64,000 nucleotides of DNA from Pseudorasbora parva (taxonomy: Eukaryota > Chordata > Actinopteri > Cypriniformes > Gobionidae): positions 18,221,293 through 18,285,292 of the forward strand of contig NC_090176.1 of the NCBI RefSeq assembly GCF_024679245.1, in the 5' to 3' direction. A model generated the notes under the pieces. It saw only the letters and a program-made list of their open reading frames with translations, ran no database searches and had not been told where the DNA came from. A program made the translations under genes and the position numbers. How positions within the stretch are numbered: position 1 is the stretch's first letter; each line of letters starts with the position of its first letter. This document shows, piece by piece, positions 35,903 to 47,350 of this stretch.

Positions 35903-36165
35903 ATGCGCTCGTAAAGCAGTAATCCCTTATTGAGAATTGATTTGAAAATCTATAACTAATTTGCAGGACAAACTTAGTAAGACAATTTCAAGCAATTCTG
36001 TAAAGGGTTACTTGTATTTAATTAAACATTTTTCCTTATCGGAAAATTTTAATACGTAATGAACGACTAGCAAATTATATTCATAAATTCATGAATATTG
36101 AATATTGAATCCCTTTTGAGTTAATTATTCCCCGAGACATTAAACTCATAGTCATTTTTATTACA
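35903..36165. repeat. 263-bp direct repeat, copy 2
   Basis: Partner of 33972-34234, about 98% identical by eye and in the same orientation. Downstream sequence differs from that of copy 1 from 36166 on. Confidence 0.75.
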
Positions 36166-37170
36166 ATCCTTTTGTATAATGGTGCCCAACAGCTGGGCCT
36201 AAACGGTCAGCCAGAAGATCTTCCCTTTTACACAATGAGGCAGTAATTACAAATGCACACCGGTGCAGTAATGTCATTTCACATCTTCCCCTTGTCTCAG
36301 ACCAGCAAACTTTATCACATAAAGGGTGCATTCACCACCCACTTAATTATGTTCCACATGGTTGAGTAAGCAGTCCATTGGCAGTGGAGAAAGAAGCTTA
36401 AATCTGTTTCAACAGCCTTGAACACAAAGATCTGTGGGATGCTGATCTCTTGGAGCGCCATAGGGTCCTAAAATCTGGAACATGCAGATGAGGCCCTTCT
36501 GTATGTGCAGAAGGTCCTTTATCTGGAACACGCAGATGAAATCTCAAAGTAAATGTTTGCTCTCCAGAGCTTAACCTTTATGCAAATGCCTTTGTGATCT
36601 TCTGCCTCTCTGGGCCAGACACTCAGGACTTGGTCAATCCACTTTTGTCTCTCATGGAGACTCGGGACAAACTGTAGTCGTCTTGCTGGACTAAAGTTCT
36701 GAACATAGTGTTTGTTAATGTCTTTCCTCACTGGCTGAAGGCTCAGAACACGTTGTATCTGTTGCTGCCTGTAGACTCATAACCTCAGATCTTTTGTTGT
36801 CTCTCTGGATGAACCAGAGGATCAGAATGTTACAGTGTATCTGTTGTCTCATCCTTGCAGGACTGACTCAGAACTTGGTTGATCTGTCACAGTCTTATCC
36901 TTGCAGGACCGACTTGCCAGGAAGACTCAGAAAAAGGAGTGCCTCTTGAAAGGGTACCTTATCCCTTTCCGATGAGAAGATTGCAATTAGGCACTTCTCC
37001 ATTCAAGTGCTGTGATTGGCTGCTGCCATCAGAGGGGCACACAGTGGGGCCCACACTTCTTTCCCAATTGGAACTCATTTGCATACTGTACATAGTTAGT
37101 CTTTAAAGTGTCTTTAAAATTTACTAATGCACGTATCCCTTACCAAACCACCACCATACCCTAAGCAATA
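36166..37170. other. Unassigned sequence with loose local repeats
   Basis: The phrases ATCTGGAACATGCAGATGA / ATCTGGAACACGCAGATGA occur at about 36475 and 36521, and CTTGCAGGACTGACT / CTTGCAGGACCGACT at about 36855 and 36901. No gene or known element recognised. Confidence 0.3.
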
Positions 37171-37178
37171 TTCTAAAC

Positions 37179-37358
37179 CAGGGGTCCCCAATCTCAGTCC
37201 TGGAGGGCCACTGTCCTGCAACCCCAATCAAACACACCTGAACCAGCCAATAAAGGTCCTATAAAGGCATTGATTAGCTGTTTCAGGTGTGTTTGATTGG
37301 GGTTGGAGCTAAACTCTGCAGGACAGTGGCCCTCCAGGACCGAGACTGGGGACCCCTG
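37179..37358. mobile_element. hAT MITE, 180 bp, complete
   Basis: It begins CAGGGGTCCCCAATCTCAG and ends in CTGGGGACCCCTG, with arms that are complementary over most of the element. It is flanked by the exact 8-bp duplication TTCTAAAC (37171-37178 and 37359-37366). A pure hairpin with no coding capacity. Fragments of the same family are at about 21655 and 23125. Confidence 0.9.
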
Positions 37359-37468
37359 TTCTAAACAAATACATACCAAACATAATGGAACAAGATTGAA
37401 CTGTCACACGTTCATTCATTTTTTCGTTAACTTCTGAATCTGTTTAAGATGATGAATTACAAATAGCT

Positions 37469-37995
37469 GCATTCTGGGAGTTGTTGCCTTTCATCCACAT
37501 GAGCCAAAAATACATTTTCTGGCTTTTCTCAGTCTATAAGGAACCAAATTCAAAAATAATTAGACATTTCTACTACATAAATTACCCAGGCTACATACGC
37601 ATTTGTCTTCCCAGTGCTGAAGTACCCCTTTAAACACTCAGACATATTAGACCTAAACTGCTTATCCATTAAGAATTGGGTCAGTTTAAAGCACTCCTTA
37701 AGTGCATGCACACTAATGTGTTAGACAGAGTGACTTCATCTCCATCGGGTGTCAAATTTCAGCTGCTCTGTATTAGTAATTTCTAGCTGTGCTCTTTCCA
37801 ATATAATGGCACAATTGTTTTCCTCATTTACTGTATTAACCATTATATTATAATATATTCATTGTGGAGATTATTGTTCTTATATTTATTGTGACTACTG
37901 TTATTTGAACTTATTTTTGATAAAGATATGTGACTTATAGAAAGTAATAAAGTGAACATGAGCACGTTCAAAATACAGCGCATGACATGTTGACC
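37469..37995. repeat. Locally duplicated segment, copy 1
   Basis: About 527 bases closely match 41854-42368 in the same orientation, starting GCATTCTGGGAGTTGTTGCC. The first part is the right end of a TTAA element (its CCCCTTTAA end at about 37628-37636); the rest is non-repetitive flank. The left part of that element is missing in this copy. Confidence 0.75.
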
Positions 37996-37998
37996 GCG

Positions 37999-38925
37999 CA
38001 AAAAAAGAACACGATGGATAGAAAAAAGCACCTGACAGCTTGAGTTATGGGCAGCATGATTGCTAATCTGCCAGAACATCATAGCTTTGGCATTAGCAGC
38101 CCAATAATAATGACAGAAAACAGGTAGCTCTAGTCTAGACCACCCAACTTTTTCGGCTTCTGCAAATGGGCCTTAGAAATTCTATGCGCTTTAAAGCCCC
38201 AAATAAATGTCAAAATGACAGAATCTAACAGTTTTAAAAAATATGATGTAGCAAATATGTAGGCAAGTGCTAAAACAAAATAAAGTGAGGCAGAGAGACA
38301 ATTTGGATGGTATTAACCCGACCAATTAATGATAATGGAAGAAGCCTCCATTTATCTATAGAGATTTGTTTTAAACTTATTAATGGCTTCCATGAAATTT
38401 AGACTGAAAATATATTTAACATTTTAAGGAATGACTAACCCTAAATAAGTAGAGCTTCACCCAAGGGCATGAATACACTCTTATTCCAGTTAACAGAATA
38501 ACCATAAAAAGAGCCAAAAACCTCAAGTTATTCCATTAACAGCGGACCATGCTGAAGAGGAAAGAAAGCAGACCTACCCGAATTAGTAAGTATTACAGTG
38601 AAAATATTGTGTGAAGAATAAAGTATTTTTTATCAATAGTTTAAAATTATCACCAAAGTCAAACTAATCCAGGACAGAAAATGTATAACTCCAATCAATA
38701 CAGTCAAAGGCCTTTTCGGCATATAAAGAAAGAAGAGATGCCTTAGAACTCTTACTCTGATTACTATACAAAATATATAGAAAGCAACATGAATTAAAAG
38801 AAAATCTTCCCGAGACAAAACCAGTTTGATCTGTGTGAATGTTTATTCAAACGTGGCCAAAACCTTGCAATCACTTTTTGATTGCAATTGAGAACACTTA
38901 TTTGCCCGTAATATATATATGGCCC
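37999..38925 (-). pseudogene. L1-type LINE ORF2 relic
   Basis: Read on the minus strand, broken frames give the order of an L1 reverse transcriptase: a DQTGFVSGRFS block near 38820, SLYAEKAFDCIDWSY near 38715 (the A-F-D motif of RT), then further on GRVNTIQI-SLPHF near 38320, FIWGFKAHRISKAHLQKP near 38185 and YYWAANAK near 38100, the C-terminal blocks of L1 ORF2. Stops and frame shifts are frequent and the middle RT part is degraded. A 2.1-kb DNA transposon follows directly at 38938. Confidence 0.65.
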
Positions 38926-38937
38926 GAGTTATATTTT

Positions 38938-41058
38938 CAGGGTTCGTACACCTTTTCAAAGGTCAAATTCAAGCACTTTTCAAGCACTTTCAAGGTCAAT
39001 TTTAAAGATTTTTCCAGCACCTAACACCGCTGTAAATTACATTCCAATACATTGTCAAAATTATTGTTTAGTGTTATCATCACATTAAAAAGCAAATAAT
39101 GCTATAAACAGCCAAAATTGTGTTTCGTAAAGCAGAAGGATCAGATATTTAACCAAATCACAAGTTGTATTTATTTTAAATGTATCACTGTCTAAGTAGA
39201 CTGTGCTTACTATCTAACCTGCCTTTGGGGTAACTGTAAAAACAATTACCCTAAACAAAATCACTCGACGGGTTCACTTAACTTTCAATTCATTTATTGA
39301 AAAATTTAAAAAATGCAAACATTCGTCTTTGAGGTAAACAGTCAATCAGATTCAGCTCATTGACCTTTTCTATTTTTAATTAAGTTCTTTTTTTTGTGTG
39401 TGTATGTCTATTAAAAGTCTAGGCAATCAAATATTTCTTCTGAAGAGATGATAAATAAATATTAGCTTATATGATAAATCTTAAGCTTTTTTTTCATAAA
39501 CATTGATCAATTACCATTACAATTATCTCACAAATATGCTTAGCTTACAGTGCATGTTCTACAATGGGGTAATTGTGTTGCAGTAGCTTACATACAGCAC
39601 AAGAAAGCTTGACTTCAAATGGTAAAAAAAAGAGAAAACAGTAATAAAATAAGAACAAATAAGAACAAATAAGAACAAATAAGCAAAAACAATAGCACAA
39701 ATAAATCAGGTAGGCCTAGGTCTAACTGTATTCAGGTGAGAAACTGAATTAAAAAAAAAAAACAAGTTATCAAATTTAAAATAACATTGGATTTTCACTG
39801 TAAAAATTAAATATGAATCTGTTAAAGTTACACAAGTTACACAAGTAAAGAGCAGCAAGTGATCTTTTGTCTTTTTGTAGTTTGAATAACTGCTTCCCCT
39901 TTAAGACCTGACGCAAGTGTGGAATCAAAACACTGTTCCTGTTACTCATTCTTCTGAACTGTTTAAGACATAGTACACATTGTACGCGATTTCGGACGCA
40001 GCCTGTATTTACGTTAATACAGATGAACAGTGTAACATTTTTGTGTGTATTTGATCATTTTATTTTTTTACTTGTATGTCAGAGGTCGGCTTTATAACAG
40101 TATGTGCGCACTTCAGATATGAGCGCAAAATCTGCGGGAATTTGTAGAATTATGTCTAATCCTGTGCGAAATTCAGACCGATCACACACTAACACACTGT
40201 CATAAAGAAAAATCCAGCAGTACTCGTCGGCACGTTAGTGTACAGAGGGTTAAACGATCGGCCAGAAAGGAGAGCAACAGGTGTAGAGGAGAGGTGGTAT
40301 CGTTTCGGATATTTCATTATCGATGCATATCAAAAATATCATTTTTTTTAACAGCAAAGTTACTTGTATGACCATCTGATACTATTTTTATGCACTGAGC
40401 TAACGTCTGTAGGTTTTAATTTGCAGATTTGTGGCTACGTTCACTGCCTATTCCACAAATGAACATGCCATAACGGGCATGTTAATCTTACATTATCACA
40501 TTATACATAAGTAACGTTAAACTGTCACTTATGCGAATTCCTAGCTAGCAGTTAATAGCGCAAGTTAGACAAATAGGCGCTAATGTGTAACGTTAGGCTA
40601 CAGTAAACTACTTTAGTTAGCTTACTTGAAAGTCTATGACTTAGCCTAACTTTCATGTGACTCGAAAGAGCAGACTCGCCCATAGTGAAAAGCTGCAAGT
40701 GTTTTTGCAGACTTTACAAGAGGCACTTCGTGGGGTTTGTGCCAGTTTGATCCAAAATTCGTATTTAGCATCTTTCAGCCAACGTTCAATGAAACGACAA
40801 CATGGGGGCAGAGTCACACATGGAAATAGACGGGCAGATCGCGAGCACAGCAGGTTTCATTTTAGGCTCTCCAACATTTTATTTCTACATTTAATAAACG
40901 AACTATTTAGTCAGATAGGTATTTGTTGTAAAATAAATAGTTACAATTTCAAGCATTTTTAAGCACTTTATCCAAAATTCAAGCACTTTTCAAACCTTGA
41001 AAACACAACATTAAAATTCAAGCACTTTCAAGGATTTCAAGCACCCGTACGAACCCTG
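38938..41058. mobile_element. DNA transposon, ~2.1 kb, hAT-like ends
   Basis: The termini are CAGGGTTCGTACACC and CCGTACGAACCCTG, each followed inwards by repeated TTCAAGCACTTT phrases (left 38970-39000, right 40945-41040). TATTTT abuts both ends (38932-38937 and 41059-41064), shorter than the 8 bp expected of hAT, so the duplication may have decayed. A + frame at 40657-40962 is basic and unrecognised; a clear transposase is absent. Confidence 0.65.
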
Positions 41059-41259
41059 TATTTTTCAACTTAATAATAACTTTAAGGTCACTCTGAGCTT
41101 TAGATGAATAAAACATTTGTTCGTAAGACAGGACTATAGATCATATCCCAGACAGATGCCTACAGTTCGCCCTCCTTAATGAAGATAATATGACCTCTTA
41201 ATACTCCCACAGACAAAAGTCTGAAACATCACCCTTGTCATCTCCAAAATATGGCTTAA

Positions 41260-42013
41260 AGGGATACTTCAGCAATTAGCATTAAGCTTTGAATCAGTAG
41301 AAACCCGGTAGTATATTCGATTGATCATCCCTTTGCATCATCGGAGGATTTTTTTGGCCAAAGGCTAGAGACTACAGCCAGTAGTAGGAGCTATTTCCAT
41401 GTTTTCAACCAGTTCATGGGGGGTGGAATCGCACTCACATTTCTCATCTCGGGCAGCTGCGGGGATTCATGTAAACAGAGCAGTGGAGCAAAGTGAGTGT
41501 TTCAACTTTTCAAATTAATTCCTATGAAAGTTAAGCTTCCATAGGCATGATCTGAAAACGCGCCAGACTGAACACGTGCCGTGAATGACTGCCGCACTTA
41601 CTTCAGCTCATCTCTTCGCTCTCATGAAGAATGAAATCTGACTCCTGCTGCGTTTTGTGCTGTGACGCTCGTTCGGCCCACTCACATTATATTGAACAGA
41701 CACATTCAGTTTTCAATTGTATGTTATCTAGCTGAAAAATTATTTTAATACTATGAAAATGAAAACAACGGTAGGGCGGTGCCGCGGTAGCCAAGTGATC
41801 CTTTGAACCAGAAGCGCCGGCTTTGGAAGTGGCCTCTGGGAGGCGAAGCAAGTGCATTCTGGGAGTTGTTGCCTTTCATCCACATGAGCCAAAATACATT
41901 TTCTGGCTTTTCATAGTCTAGAAGGCACCAAATTAAAAAATAATTGGACATTTCTACTACATAGAAGATCCATTTTACACACGCATTTGTCTTCCCAGTG
42001 CTGAAGTACCCCT
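41260..42013. mobile_element. TTAA-flanked DNA transposon, 754 bp
   Basis: TTAA lies at 41256-41259 and 42014-42017; the ends are AGGGATACTTCAGCA and TGCTGAAGTACCCCT. The right 160 bases are part of the duplicated segment shared with 37469-37995. Confidence 0.7.
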
Positions 42014-42368
42014 TTAAACACTTAGACATATTAGACCAAACTGCTTATCCATTAAGAATTGAGTCAATTTAAAGCACTCCTTAAGTGCATGCACACTAAT
42101 GTGTTAGACAGAGTGGCTTCATCTCCATCGGGTGTCGAATTTCAGCTGCCCTGTATTAGTAATTTCTAGCTGTGCTCTTTCCAATATAATGGCACAATTG
42201 TTTTCCTAGTTTACTGTATTAATCATTGTATTTTAATATATTCATTGTGAAGATTACTGTTCTTATATTTATTGTGACTACTGTTATTTGTTATTGGTAC
42301 TTATATTTGATAAAGAAAAAAAAAGTGAACATGAGCATGTTCAAAATACAGTGCATGACGTGTTAACC
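41854..42368. repeat. Locally duplicated segment, copy 2
   Basis: Partner of 37469-37995. Here the TTAA element at 41260-42013 is complete, so this copy keeps the fuller arrangement. Small indels distinguish the two, for example an extra ATATGTGACTTATAGAAAGT-like stretch in copy 1 near 37930. Confidence 0.75.
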
Positions 42369-42392
42369 TGGTTAGGTCAATGGTCGGGCCAA

Positions 42393-42595
42393 TCACATCA
42401 TGTATAGAGTCGGTGGGCTTAACATAATGTTCAGGTCAGTAAATGAAGCCCACGAGCAGAAGCCCAACAGAACCCCAGTGACGACGATGTCAGTTATGTT
42501 GGCATCTTCCTTTTCTGCAGTGCTGTCCAGTACAATTATCTTCATTACATGATTGGTGAAGCTATCTTTGATCTTTTCTCTGCTGACATCCTGTA
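42393..42595 (-). other. Possible exon, minus strand, unrecognised
   Basis: The minus strand has an acceptor TTTTTTACAG at about 42595 followed by an open frame starting DVSREKIKDSFTNHV and ending at TGA (42393). The peptide has no domain I can name with confidence. It may belong with the frame at 42868-42961. Confidence 0.25.
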
Positions 42596-42867
42596 AAAAA
42601 CACAAATAAGTGCAAAATGGTTACAGTAATGTACAGTAAGTTCCATGTTCTCTTTAATTTTATGTGTTAAGTGCCCCACATAGATTTTGGTCTCACTACC
42701 ATTAAATCTATTACACGAAGAGAATAAAATCCAGAAGAACTGTAATTTATTAACTGTAACTACAAGACACTTAAAAAACCTGCAAAGCAACAGTACTGTA
42801 TGTGCCTTAGACTTCTGCAGTACTGTACATATCTGAAGTCAAAACAAAATTTTACAAGTATCTATTA

Positions 42868-42961
42868 ATGTAACTGGTAGGCTTCAATGAGCTCCTCAGA
42901 TGATTCTCCCAGGTAGGAAAGCAGACAGTGAACCACAGCTTCTCGCGTTACCTCAACTTGC
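42868..42961 (-). other. Possible exon, minus strand, unrecognised
   Basis: After TTTTTAACAG on the minus strand the frame reads QVEVTREAVVHCLLSYLGES and ends at TAA about 10 codons later. The stop and the lack of a donor mean it would be a last exon; together with 42393-42595 it may be alternative ends of one gene or pseudogene. Confidence 0.25.
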
Positions 42962-43199
42962 TGTTAAAAACAAAAGTAAATGGCAGCAAAAATGTAACAA
43001 TGTACACTTCCATATCTGAGTACGGAAGCAGTAAATATTATGTGTGTGTCAGTGTGTGTGAAGATCGACTTGGGTAAAGACATCTTCTTTCGACTCTACC
43101 TACGATCGACTCCACCGAAGAACGAACACAGAGAACGCACTTAAGTATTTATTTTTCTGTCCTCTTTATCCTTCTCATTTTTCTCATGATGTGCTTTCA

Positions 43200-45233
43200 A
43201 TACATACCCATTATCTCTAAACCACGCTCCACTATCACAAGCAGATGGCAGCACAACACTAATCTGTGTTCTATTCCTTCCTCTACTAATATTCCTCCCT
43301 CCCTTTCTCTGGGTCTATGAAATTGTCAGTCAACTGTAAAAGCTGACTTCGTTTCAGCCTTTGCCACTCAGTCCACTCTGAATATCTTGGCCTTGACTGA
43401 GACCTGGATCCATCCAGAAGACTCAGCAACCCCTGCTGCTCTCTCTAACCACTTCTCTTTCTCGCACACCCCTTACCACACTGGCAGAGGTGGAAGCACA
43501 GGTTTTCTACTTAAACAAACAATTGGAAATCCTCAACCCACACCACTCTATATGCAATAACAACTAATTTGAATACCATGCTATTACAGTTACAGCTCCT
43601 GCTAAAATCCATCTTGTAGTCATTTACCGCCCTCCAGGTCAATTTGGCACCTCTGTTGAGGAACTAGATGTGCTGCTATCCTCATTTCCAGATGATGGCA
43701 GCCCACTTGTAATCCTTGGAGATTCAACATCCACCTGGACAAACCGTATGCTACGGATTTTCACTCCCTTCTATCCTCATTCGATCTCAAACTCCTTATC
43801 ACCTCACACACCCACAAATCTGGCAACCAACTTGACCTCATCTACAGGCTGCACTACAGAAAACATTTTGGTCAAACCCTTACACTTCTCTGATCATTAC
43901 ATCCTCACATTTAATCTACATCTTACTACTCGTGCACCTCCAATTCCCCTACCAGTTATTTTCAGACAAAACCTGCGTTCTCTTTCTCCCTCTCATCTCT
44001 CTTCCGCAGTGTCATCCTCTCTTCCGTCACCCACATAATTCTCCTCTATGGATGTCAACACCACAACAGACGCTTTATGTTCTAACTTTACTTCTTGTCT
44101 AGATAGTATCTGCCCTCTATCTTCTAGGCCAGCACACTCTACTCACTCTAACCCTTGGTTAACTGATGTTCATCGTGAACACCAGACCAAACTTAGAGCA
44201 GCAGAGAGAAAATGGCGCAAATCAAATGACCCATCTGACCTGAGTAAGTATCAATCTCTGCTCTCTTCCTTCTCAAATGATGTACATGCAGCTAATTCCT
44301 CATATTTCCACAACAAAATCAACAGCACCTCAGAAACACGCACACTTTTCAGAACTTTCAATTCTCTCCTCTGTTCCGCTACACCACCTCCCACCACATC
44401 TCTATCTGCAGACGATCTTGCCCATTTTTTCACAGATAAAACCACAATCATCAGCAGTCAGTTCCCACCTCCATACACACAATTTTAAATCAGCCACATC
44501 CACAGCCAAACATATTCTCTCCTCCTTCTCTACACTCACTGAGGATGAAGTATCTAAACTTCTCCTCTCCAGCCATCCCACTACCTGCCCTCTAGATCCC
44601 ATCCCCTCACATCTCCTACAAGCCATCTCCCCTACACTCTTACCAGCACTCACACACATCATCAACAAATCTCTCTGCACCGGCATCTTCCCTACCACAT
44701 TCAAACAGGCTCGGGCAACCCCACTACTTAAAAAAAACAGTAGACACATCACTTGCAGACAACTACAGACCTGTTTCTCTTCTACCATTCATAGCGAAAA
44801 CACTTGAACGAGTTGTTTACAACCAGGTCTCATCTTTCCTCTCACAGTCTGATCAACTCGACATAAACATTTGTCAGGTTTCAAAAAGGGCCACTCAACT
44901 GAGACAGCATTATTGTCAATTACTGAAGCCCTGCGGATAGCAAAAGCTGCTTCCAAATCATCAGTCCTCATCCTCCTTGATCTATCTGCTGCCTTTGACA
45001 CTGTGAATCATCAGATTCTTCTGTCCACCCTCTCATCACTGGGCATCACAGGGATTCCACTCCACTGGTTTGAGTCATATCTTACAGGTAGGTCTTTCAA
45101 GATTGCCTGGAGAGGAGAGATATCTAAAGAACATCAACTAACCACGGGGGTTCCTCAGGGCTCAGTGCTTGGACCTCTCCTCTTCTCCATTTACACTACA
45201 TCATTGGGACCCATCATTCAGGCACACAGTCTA
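43200..45233 (+). pseudogene. L2-clade LINE, 3'-truncated and frame-broken
   Basis: The single ORF of this non-LTR retrotransposon encodes an APE-type endonuclease and a reverse transcriptase. Endonuclease pieces: ILALTETWIHPED at about 43387, VIYRPPGQFGTS at about 43618, LGDS (where family members have LGDFN) at about 43716, and SDHYILTF at about 43892. A linker with KLRAAERKWRKS follows at about 44190. RT pieces run from EDEVSKLLLSSHPTTCPLDP (44541) to FKKGHSTETALL (44878), LLDLSAAFDTVNH (44978, catalytic AFD) and TGVPQGSVLGPLLF (45146). Homology stops at about 45233, before the catalytic ADD box and the 3' tail. At least four frame changes or stops disable it. Confidence 0.8.
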
Positions 45234-45936
45234 ACACGCGTTCTTCTCAGAAGCTTGTAGACGTGCAGATACACGCGTTTAATGCACCTACAGACTACTT
45301 GTGAGTATATTTATGCAATTCGTGCAAGATTAAGTTAAATTAAGAGTTGTTCATCATTTGGTAAATGTTATCTTAACCGATCCTGATATTCATCTACTAC
45401 ATGCACACAGGTGTACGTGTTCAGAGCTGGAGTTGACGACCATAAAATAGTTAATGTAAGTATATTTACCTCATTCATACAAGATTAGCTAGATGTAAAG
45501 TGTTGTTTTATCTATACTGTTACAATAATGTTATATCAAAATTTATTTTGTTTAAGCGTTGAAAATGCTTTACTGGCTCTTGTGTGGGTTTTGTTGTTTT
45601 GAAAAGTTAAAGAGAAGTTTGCAGGTTACCTACTCTTTATAATTGTTGTTTAGATGATGTGTTACTTAAAATTATTTAAAATAAAGATGTAATTACAAAA
45701 GTTATCTTAATGTTGTTAAATGGTTCTTCAAACTGAGAGATGCTAGAATACTACCAAACAGATAACAATCATTCAAAGAATATACACAAGAATTATTTTC
45801 AATTCCGTTTCTTCAATTTATGCTTACAAATGCATCAATCAATAGTCCTAGCTGGTGTAAAGCAGCTGATACCAAAATGCACATCTTGGACCCTTCACTG
45901 AAGCCAATGACTGAAAAGAAAAATGTACTCAAGTAA
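45234..45936. other. Short exon-like blocks and AT-rich sequence
   Basis: Blocks 45251-45300 (AG before, GTGAGT after) and 45411-45455 (ATGCACACAG before, GTAAGT after) have good splice signals but are too short to identify. They could be 5' exons of an unrecognised gene. Confidence 0.25.
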
Positions 45937-45941
45937 TTTAC

Positions 45942-46400
45942 TGTCACGGTTCATGGATTCCCTGTCTCACTCTTGGGTGCGTGTTGAATGTAGGTGAGGG
46001 CGGAGCCTGGGATTGGCTCATCACGCACCTGTGGCTGATCACCTGCACCAGCTGCAACTCATCACCTTCACCCTATTTAGTCTCTCTGTTTCTCTCTTGT
46101 CTTTGTCAGAGCGTTGTTGGATGTTTCCCCTTGTGTCTCCGTGTTGGATGTTTCCCCTTGTGTCTCCGTGTTGGTTGTCGTTTCCCCCTTCCGTGAAACG
46201 CTGGATCCCTTCCCGGATTACCTGTACCGACCTCCCGAGTCACAGCTGCTCACAGCCTGCCCGTGTCGCCAACAGAGCCTCTCTCACTGCTCTGTCTTAT
46301 CCGGACTTCTTCACTGTTCTGAGTTTTGACTTCTGTGACACTATCCGTCAAATAAACTGAATTACTTGCTTTTGAATCCTGCCTCTGTGAATCCGTTACA
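45942..46400 (+). repeat. 5' LTR, 459 bp
   Basis: It starts TGTCACGG and ends CCGTTACA. A TATTTAG box at 46074-46080 lies about 25-30 bases before the predicted transcript start at 46105 (see the priming match). Two 27-bp tandem units starting GTTGGATG occupy 46116-46169 with a partial third. The poly(A) signal AATAAA is at 46351-46356. No difference from the 3' LTR was found by eye. Confidence 0.9.
46105..46115 (+). promoter_or_regulatory. Predicted transcript start and self-primer, GTCAGAGCGTT
   Basis: These 11 bases are exactly complementary to 46402-46412 just after the LTR. In Tf1/sushi elements the first 11 nt of the mRNA fold back and prime minus-strand synthesis. The upstream TATA-like box fits a start here. 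The start is inferred, not measured. Confidence 0.7.
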
Positions 46401-46401
46401 G

Positions 46402-46412
46402 AACGCTCTGAC
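46402..46412 (+). promoter_or_regulatory. Primer binding site, AACGCTCTGAC
   Basis: It lies one base after the 5' LTR and pairs perfectly with 46105-46115. It does not look like a tRNA 3'-end complement (no TGG start), supporting self-priming. Confidence 0.7.
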
Positions 46413-46417
46413 CAACC

Positions 46418-47350
46418 ATGGATTCAGCGAGTATCAACGCCCTACTGACCAGCAGCAACGAGAGACTGGACCAGCAGGAGGCGAACTTAACTGCCACAGG
46501 ACAGGCAGTACACACCTTGGTGGCACGGGTGGCCGAGCTGACCCAACAGATGCAACAACTCGTCGGTCCCACTGTGCCCGACCCACCGCCGATTCCCCAC
46601 ACACCATCTGCATCGCGGCAACCGGAACCACGTCTGCCTACCCCCGAGAATTATGCCGGTGAGAGCAATTATTGCAGAGCCTTCCTTACCAAGTGTTCCT
46701 TGTTTTTCGCTCTTCAACCGCAGACTTTCAACACAGAGAGATCCAAGGTGGCATTCGTCCTCACCCTGCTCTCCGGACGAGCCGCACTTTGGGGAACGGC
46801 GGTGTGGGAGAACCAACATCCTTGCTGCTCCTCGTTCCAGACGCTGGCGGCAGAGATGAGAAGGGTGTTTGACCGAGCGGTGACCGGAAGAGAAGCGGCA
46901 CGTCAACTCGCAGAGCTCCGCCAAGGTAACCGCTTGGTCTCGGACTATTCCATCGAGTTCCGCACCCTGGCCGCCGAGTGCAAGTGGAACGAGGAGGCAC
47001 AGTGGGACATGTTCCTGCATGGGCTGGCTGACCGCATCCAGAAGGATATATTCGCCATCGACCTTCCGGAGAAGATTGACGGTCTCATTGATCTTGCTTT
47101 GAGGGTGGACGCTCGTCTGAGTCGGCTGAGGTCCAGGATGGAGCCTCAGCATGGGAGTGTCGAATGCCCTCAGGCCAGCGCTACGGATGCGGTCAGCTAC
47201 ACCTTCGACCCGGAGCCCATGCAGGTGGGTCGAGCTCGGCTCTCCCGGGAGGAGAAGGCGAGACGGAGATCCCGTGGTCTTTGCCTGTACTGCGGCGGGA
47301 ACGGACACCTGCTAGACTCCTGCCCAGTAAAAGACCACGCCCGGCGGTAA
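46418..47350 (+). CDS. gag: Gag polyprotein of the chromovirus
   Basis: The 310-residue protein starts at the first ATG after the primer site, only 17 bases past the LTR. It forms the virus-like particle and packages the RNA. An N-terminal coiled-coil-like stretch (about residues 5-50) is followed by the retrotransposon gag domain (about 75-225, with [15 protein letters not shown] and [15 protein letters not shown]) and a single CCHC zinc knuckle at 289-302 ([14 protein letters not shown]). The stop at 47348-47350 follows closely. The pol frame is -1 relative to gag and overlaps it by 187 bases, so pol is probably made by -1 frameshifting; I could not point to a canonical slippery heptamer. 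Confidence 0.9.
   Translation: MDSASINALLTSSNERLDQQEANLTATGQAVHTLVARVAELTQQMQQLVGPTVPDPPPIPHTPSASRQPEPRLPTPENYAGESNYCRAFLTKCSLFFALQPQTFNTERSKVAFVLTLLSGRAALWGTAVWENQHPCCSSFQTLAAEMRRVFDRAVTGREAARQLAELRQGNRLVSDYSIEFRTLAAECKWNEEAQWDMFLHGLADRIQKDIFAIDLPEKIDGLIDLALRVDARLSRLRSRMEPQHGSVECPQASATDAVSYTFDPEPMQVGRARLSREEKARRRSRGLCLYCGGNGHLLDSCPVKDHARR

Noticed and set aside
36180..36200. Retroviral primer binding site TGGTGCCCAAC after the second 263-bp repeat
   Set aside because: It lies outside the repeat pair, one base off the Lys-tRNA pattern, with no LTR ending next to it.
44251..44788. Minus-strand frames opposite the L2 LINE
   Set aside because: Shadows of the + strand reverse transcriptase region.
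46487..47308. Long minus-strand frame opposite gag
   Set aside because: Shadow of the gag coding sequence; no domain and no signals.
47280..47350. Slippery heptamer for gag-pol frameshifting
   Set aside because: Candidates such as GGGAAC near 47297 and GTAAAAG near 47328 do not satisfy the X XXY YYZ pattern in the gag frame.
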